In this document: positions 4,951-5,705 of the stretch, in pieces
Layout: the number at the start of each line of letters is the position of its first letter
Numbering within the stretch: the first letter of the stretch is position 1
Source: Bacteriovoracaceae bacterium UBA2428
GTDB taxonomy: Bacteria > Bdellovibrionota > UBA2428
DNA: 5,705 bases
Assembly: GCA_002343545.1 (NCBI GenBank)
Contig: DDRA01000100.1
Span: forward strand, 1-5,705
Reading direction: 5' to 3'
The notes under the pieces: model-generated
The model's input: the letters and a program-made list of their open reading frames with translations, nothing else
What the model was told of the DNA's origin: nothing
Database searches by the model: none
Translations under genes and position numbers: made by a program

Positions 4951-4981
4951 GCTCCCGGCGGGTCGCCGCGATTTCGGGAGC
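4951..4981. repeat. Inverted repeat in the divergent spacer
   Basis: GCTCCCG (4951-4957) and CGGGAGC (4975-4981) are perfect 7-bp arms, with GCGG/CCGC able to pair inside. A run of seven T (4941-4947) precedes it on the plus strand, so on the minus strand it is followed by A bases. It is therefore not a terminator for either direction. It would lie in the 5' leader of the orphan gene if the promoter at 4992-5019 is right, where it could affect translation, or it may be an operator. Confidence 0.5.
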
Positions 4982-4991
4982 TTAGGGCGCG

Positions 4992-5019
4992 CTTAGAAAG
5001 TCTTTCCGGATAGATTCAA
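4992..5019 (-). promoter_or_regulatory. Possible sigma70-type promoter for the orphan gene
   Basis: On the minus strand TTGAAT (5014-5019) and TCTAAG (4992-4997) match the -35 and -10 hexamers at 4 of 6 bases each, with a 16-bp spacer. This would start a leader of about 137 nt that includes the inverted repeat at 4951-4981. Weak but correctly placed. Confidence 0.25.
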
Positions 5020-5043
5020 GAAAAAGGTCCGAAAATCCGAAAG
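5002..5043. promoter_or_regulatory. Inverted and direct repeats upstream of the Ser/Thr kinase
   Basis: CTTTCCGGAT (5002-5011) faces ATCCGAAAG (5035-5043), an inverted repeat with one bulged C. The right side also carries TCCGAAA twice, at 5028-5034 and 5036-5042, an 8-bp period. The cluster ends 23 bp before the kinase ATG, a plausible operator position for one or both divergent genes. Confidence 0.4.
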
Positions 5044-5066
5044 GCTAGGTAGGGTAATCGAAGAGA

Positions 5067-5705
5067 ATGTCAGAACGTTTCGGACAAGATCTCCTCCTCG
5101 TCGAACGGCTCGCCGCGGGCGGCATGGCCGAGGTGTATCGGGCCAAGCAGCTTGGCGTCGGCGGCTTCGAGAAGACCATCGCGCTCAAACGGATCCTGCC
5201 GAACTTCGCGCAGAACGAGGAGTTCAAGTTCATGTTCCGCCAGGAGGCCAATCTCTGCGCGAACCTGAACCACCCCAACATCGTCCAGGTTTTCTCGAAC
5301 GGTGAGTTCGAGGGCTACCTCTACCTCATCATGGAGTTCGTCGACGGCCGCAACTTGCGTCAGCTCCTCGCGCGCGCCGACAAGAAGAAGCTCAAGATCC
5401 CGCCCGAGATCGCTTGCTTCGTTTGTCTCGAAGCCGCGAAGGGCCTGGAGTACGCGCACGCCTTCAAGGACGAGCGCACGGGCCAACCCATGGATATCGT
5501 CCACCGTGACATCAGCCCGCAGAACGTCATGCTGTCCTACGACGGCGGCGTGAAGATCGTGGACTTCGGCATCGCGAAGGCCGCGGCCCAGGCCGAGAAC
5601 ACGCGCGCGGGCGTGCTCAAGGGCAAGTTCGGTTACATGTCCCCCGAGCAGGCGAGCGGCATGAAGATCGACCGCCGTACGGACGTCTTCGCGCTCGGCA
5701 TCATC
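5067..5705 (+). CDS. Hanks-type Ser/Thr protein kinase, N-terminal part (cut by window end)
   Basis: The 213 visible residues cover most of a protein kinase domain, and the frame runs off the right edge. Seen in order: Gly-rich loop LAAGGMAEVY (15-24), ATP-anchoring K41 in IALKRI, helix-C E60, catalytic loop HRDISPQN (146-153, base D148, N153), DFG at 166-168, activation segment ending MSPEQ (191-195), and D206 in helix F. The position usually Lys in HRDxKPxN is Ser150, a variant common among myxobacterial-type kinases. T179 in the activation loop is a candidate autophosphorylation site. Such proteins usually continue with a linker, a membrane helix and a sensor or TPR domain, none of which is visible here. 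The ATG at 5067 fits the domain start; its Shine-Dalgarno is weak (AAGAGA adjacent, or AGGTAGGG 12 bases away). Confidence 0.93.
   Translation, partial: MSERFGQDLLLVERLAAGGMAEVYRAKQLGVGGFEKTIALKRILPNFAQNEEFKFMFRQEANLCANLNHPNIVQVFSNGEFEGYLYLIMEFVDGRNLRQLLARADKKKLKIPPEIACFVCLEAAKGLEYAHAFKDERTGQPMDIVHRDISPQNVMLSYDGGVKIVDFGIAKAAAQAENTRAGVLKGKFGYMSPEQASGMKIDRRTDVFALGII

Overview
The window looks like chromosomal DNA from a free-living, fairly GC-rich Gram-negative bacterium. Coding regions are roughly 60-65% G+C by hand count. The best lineage clue is the protein kinase at the right edge. Its catalytic loop (HRDISPQN) and activation segment (TRAGVLKGKFGYMSPEQ) are typical of Hanks-type kinases that are abundant in Myxococcota, Bdellovibrionota and related former Deltaproteobacteria. 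This placement is an inference; there is no rRNA or other marker gene here.

Layout, left to right. A DUF3817 membrane protein (43-333, minus) is separated by a clear intrinsic terminator (390-422) from a small exported, Lys/Ala/Glu-rich protein with a 21-residue internal repeat (441-758, minus). A 344-bp divergent spacer (759-1102) carries an operator-like inverted repeat and a possible extended -10 promoter. It leads into a soluble receiver-histidine kinase hybrid (1103-2317, plus). That gene converges on a HAD phosphatase (2314-3024, minus), and the two stop codons share one CTAG. Upstream of the phosphatase, on the same strand, lie a beta-class carbonic anhydrase (3141-3791) and a DUF2905 two-helix membrane protein (3873-4091). 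Then comes a 511-bp non-coding stretch (4092-4602), with about 48% G+C in its middle, packed with hairpins, direct repeats and two oppositely oriented terminator-like structures. Beyond it is an 81-residue orphan protein with a near-perfect Shine-Dalgarno (4603-4848, minus). A second divergent spacer with inverted and direct repeats (4849-5066) precedes the start of a Ser/Thr protein kinase (5067 to the edge, plus, truncated by the window).

How they fit together. DUF2905, carbonic anhydrase and HAD phosphatase face the same way with 81- and 116-bp gaps, so they may be co-transcribed, but nothing shows a shared pathway. Two phosphosignalling genes of different chemistry (His-Asp and Ser/Thr) lie in the window, each divergent from a small lineage-specific protein. 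The functional genes belong to known families. The least explained part is the structured non-coding island at 4092-4602, which may encode a small RNA. I found no CRISPR array, transposon, tRNA, rRNA or complete undescribed multi-gene system.
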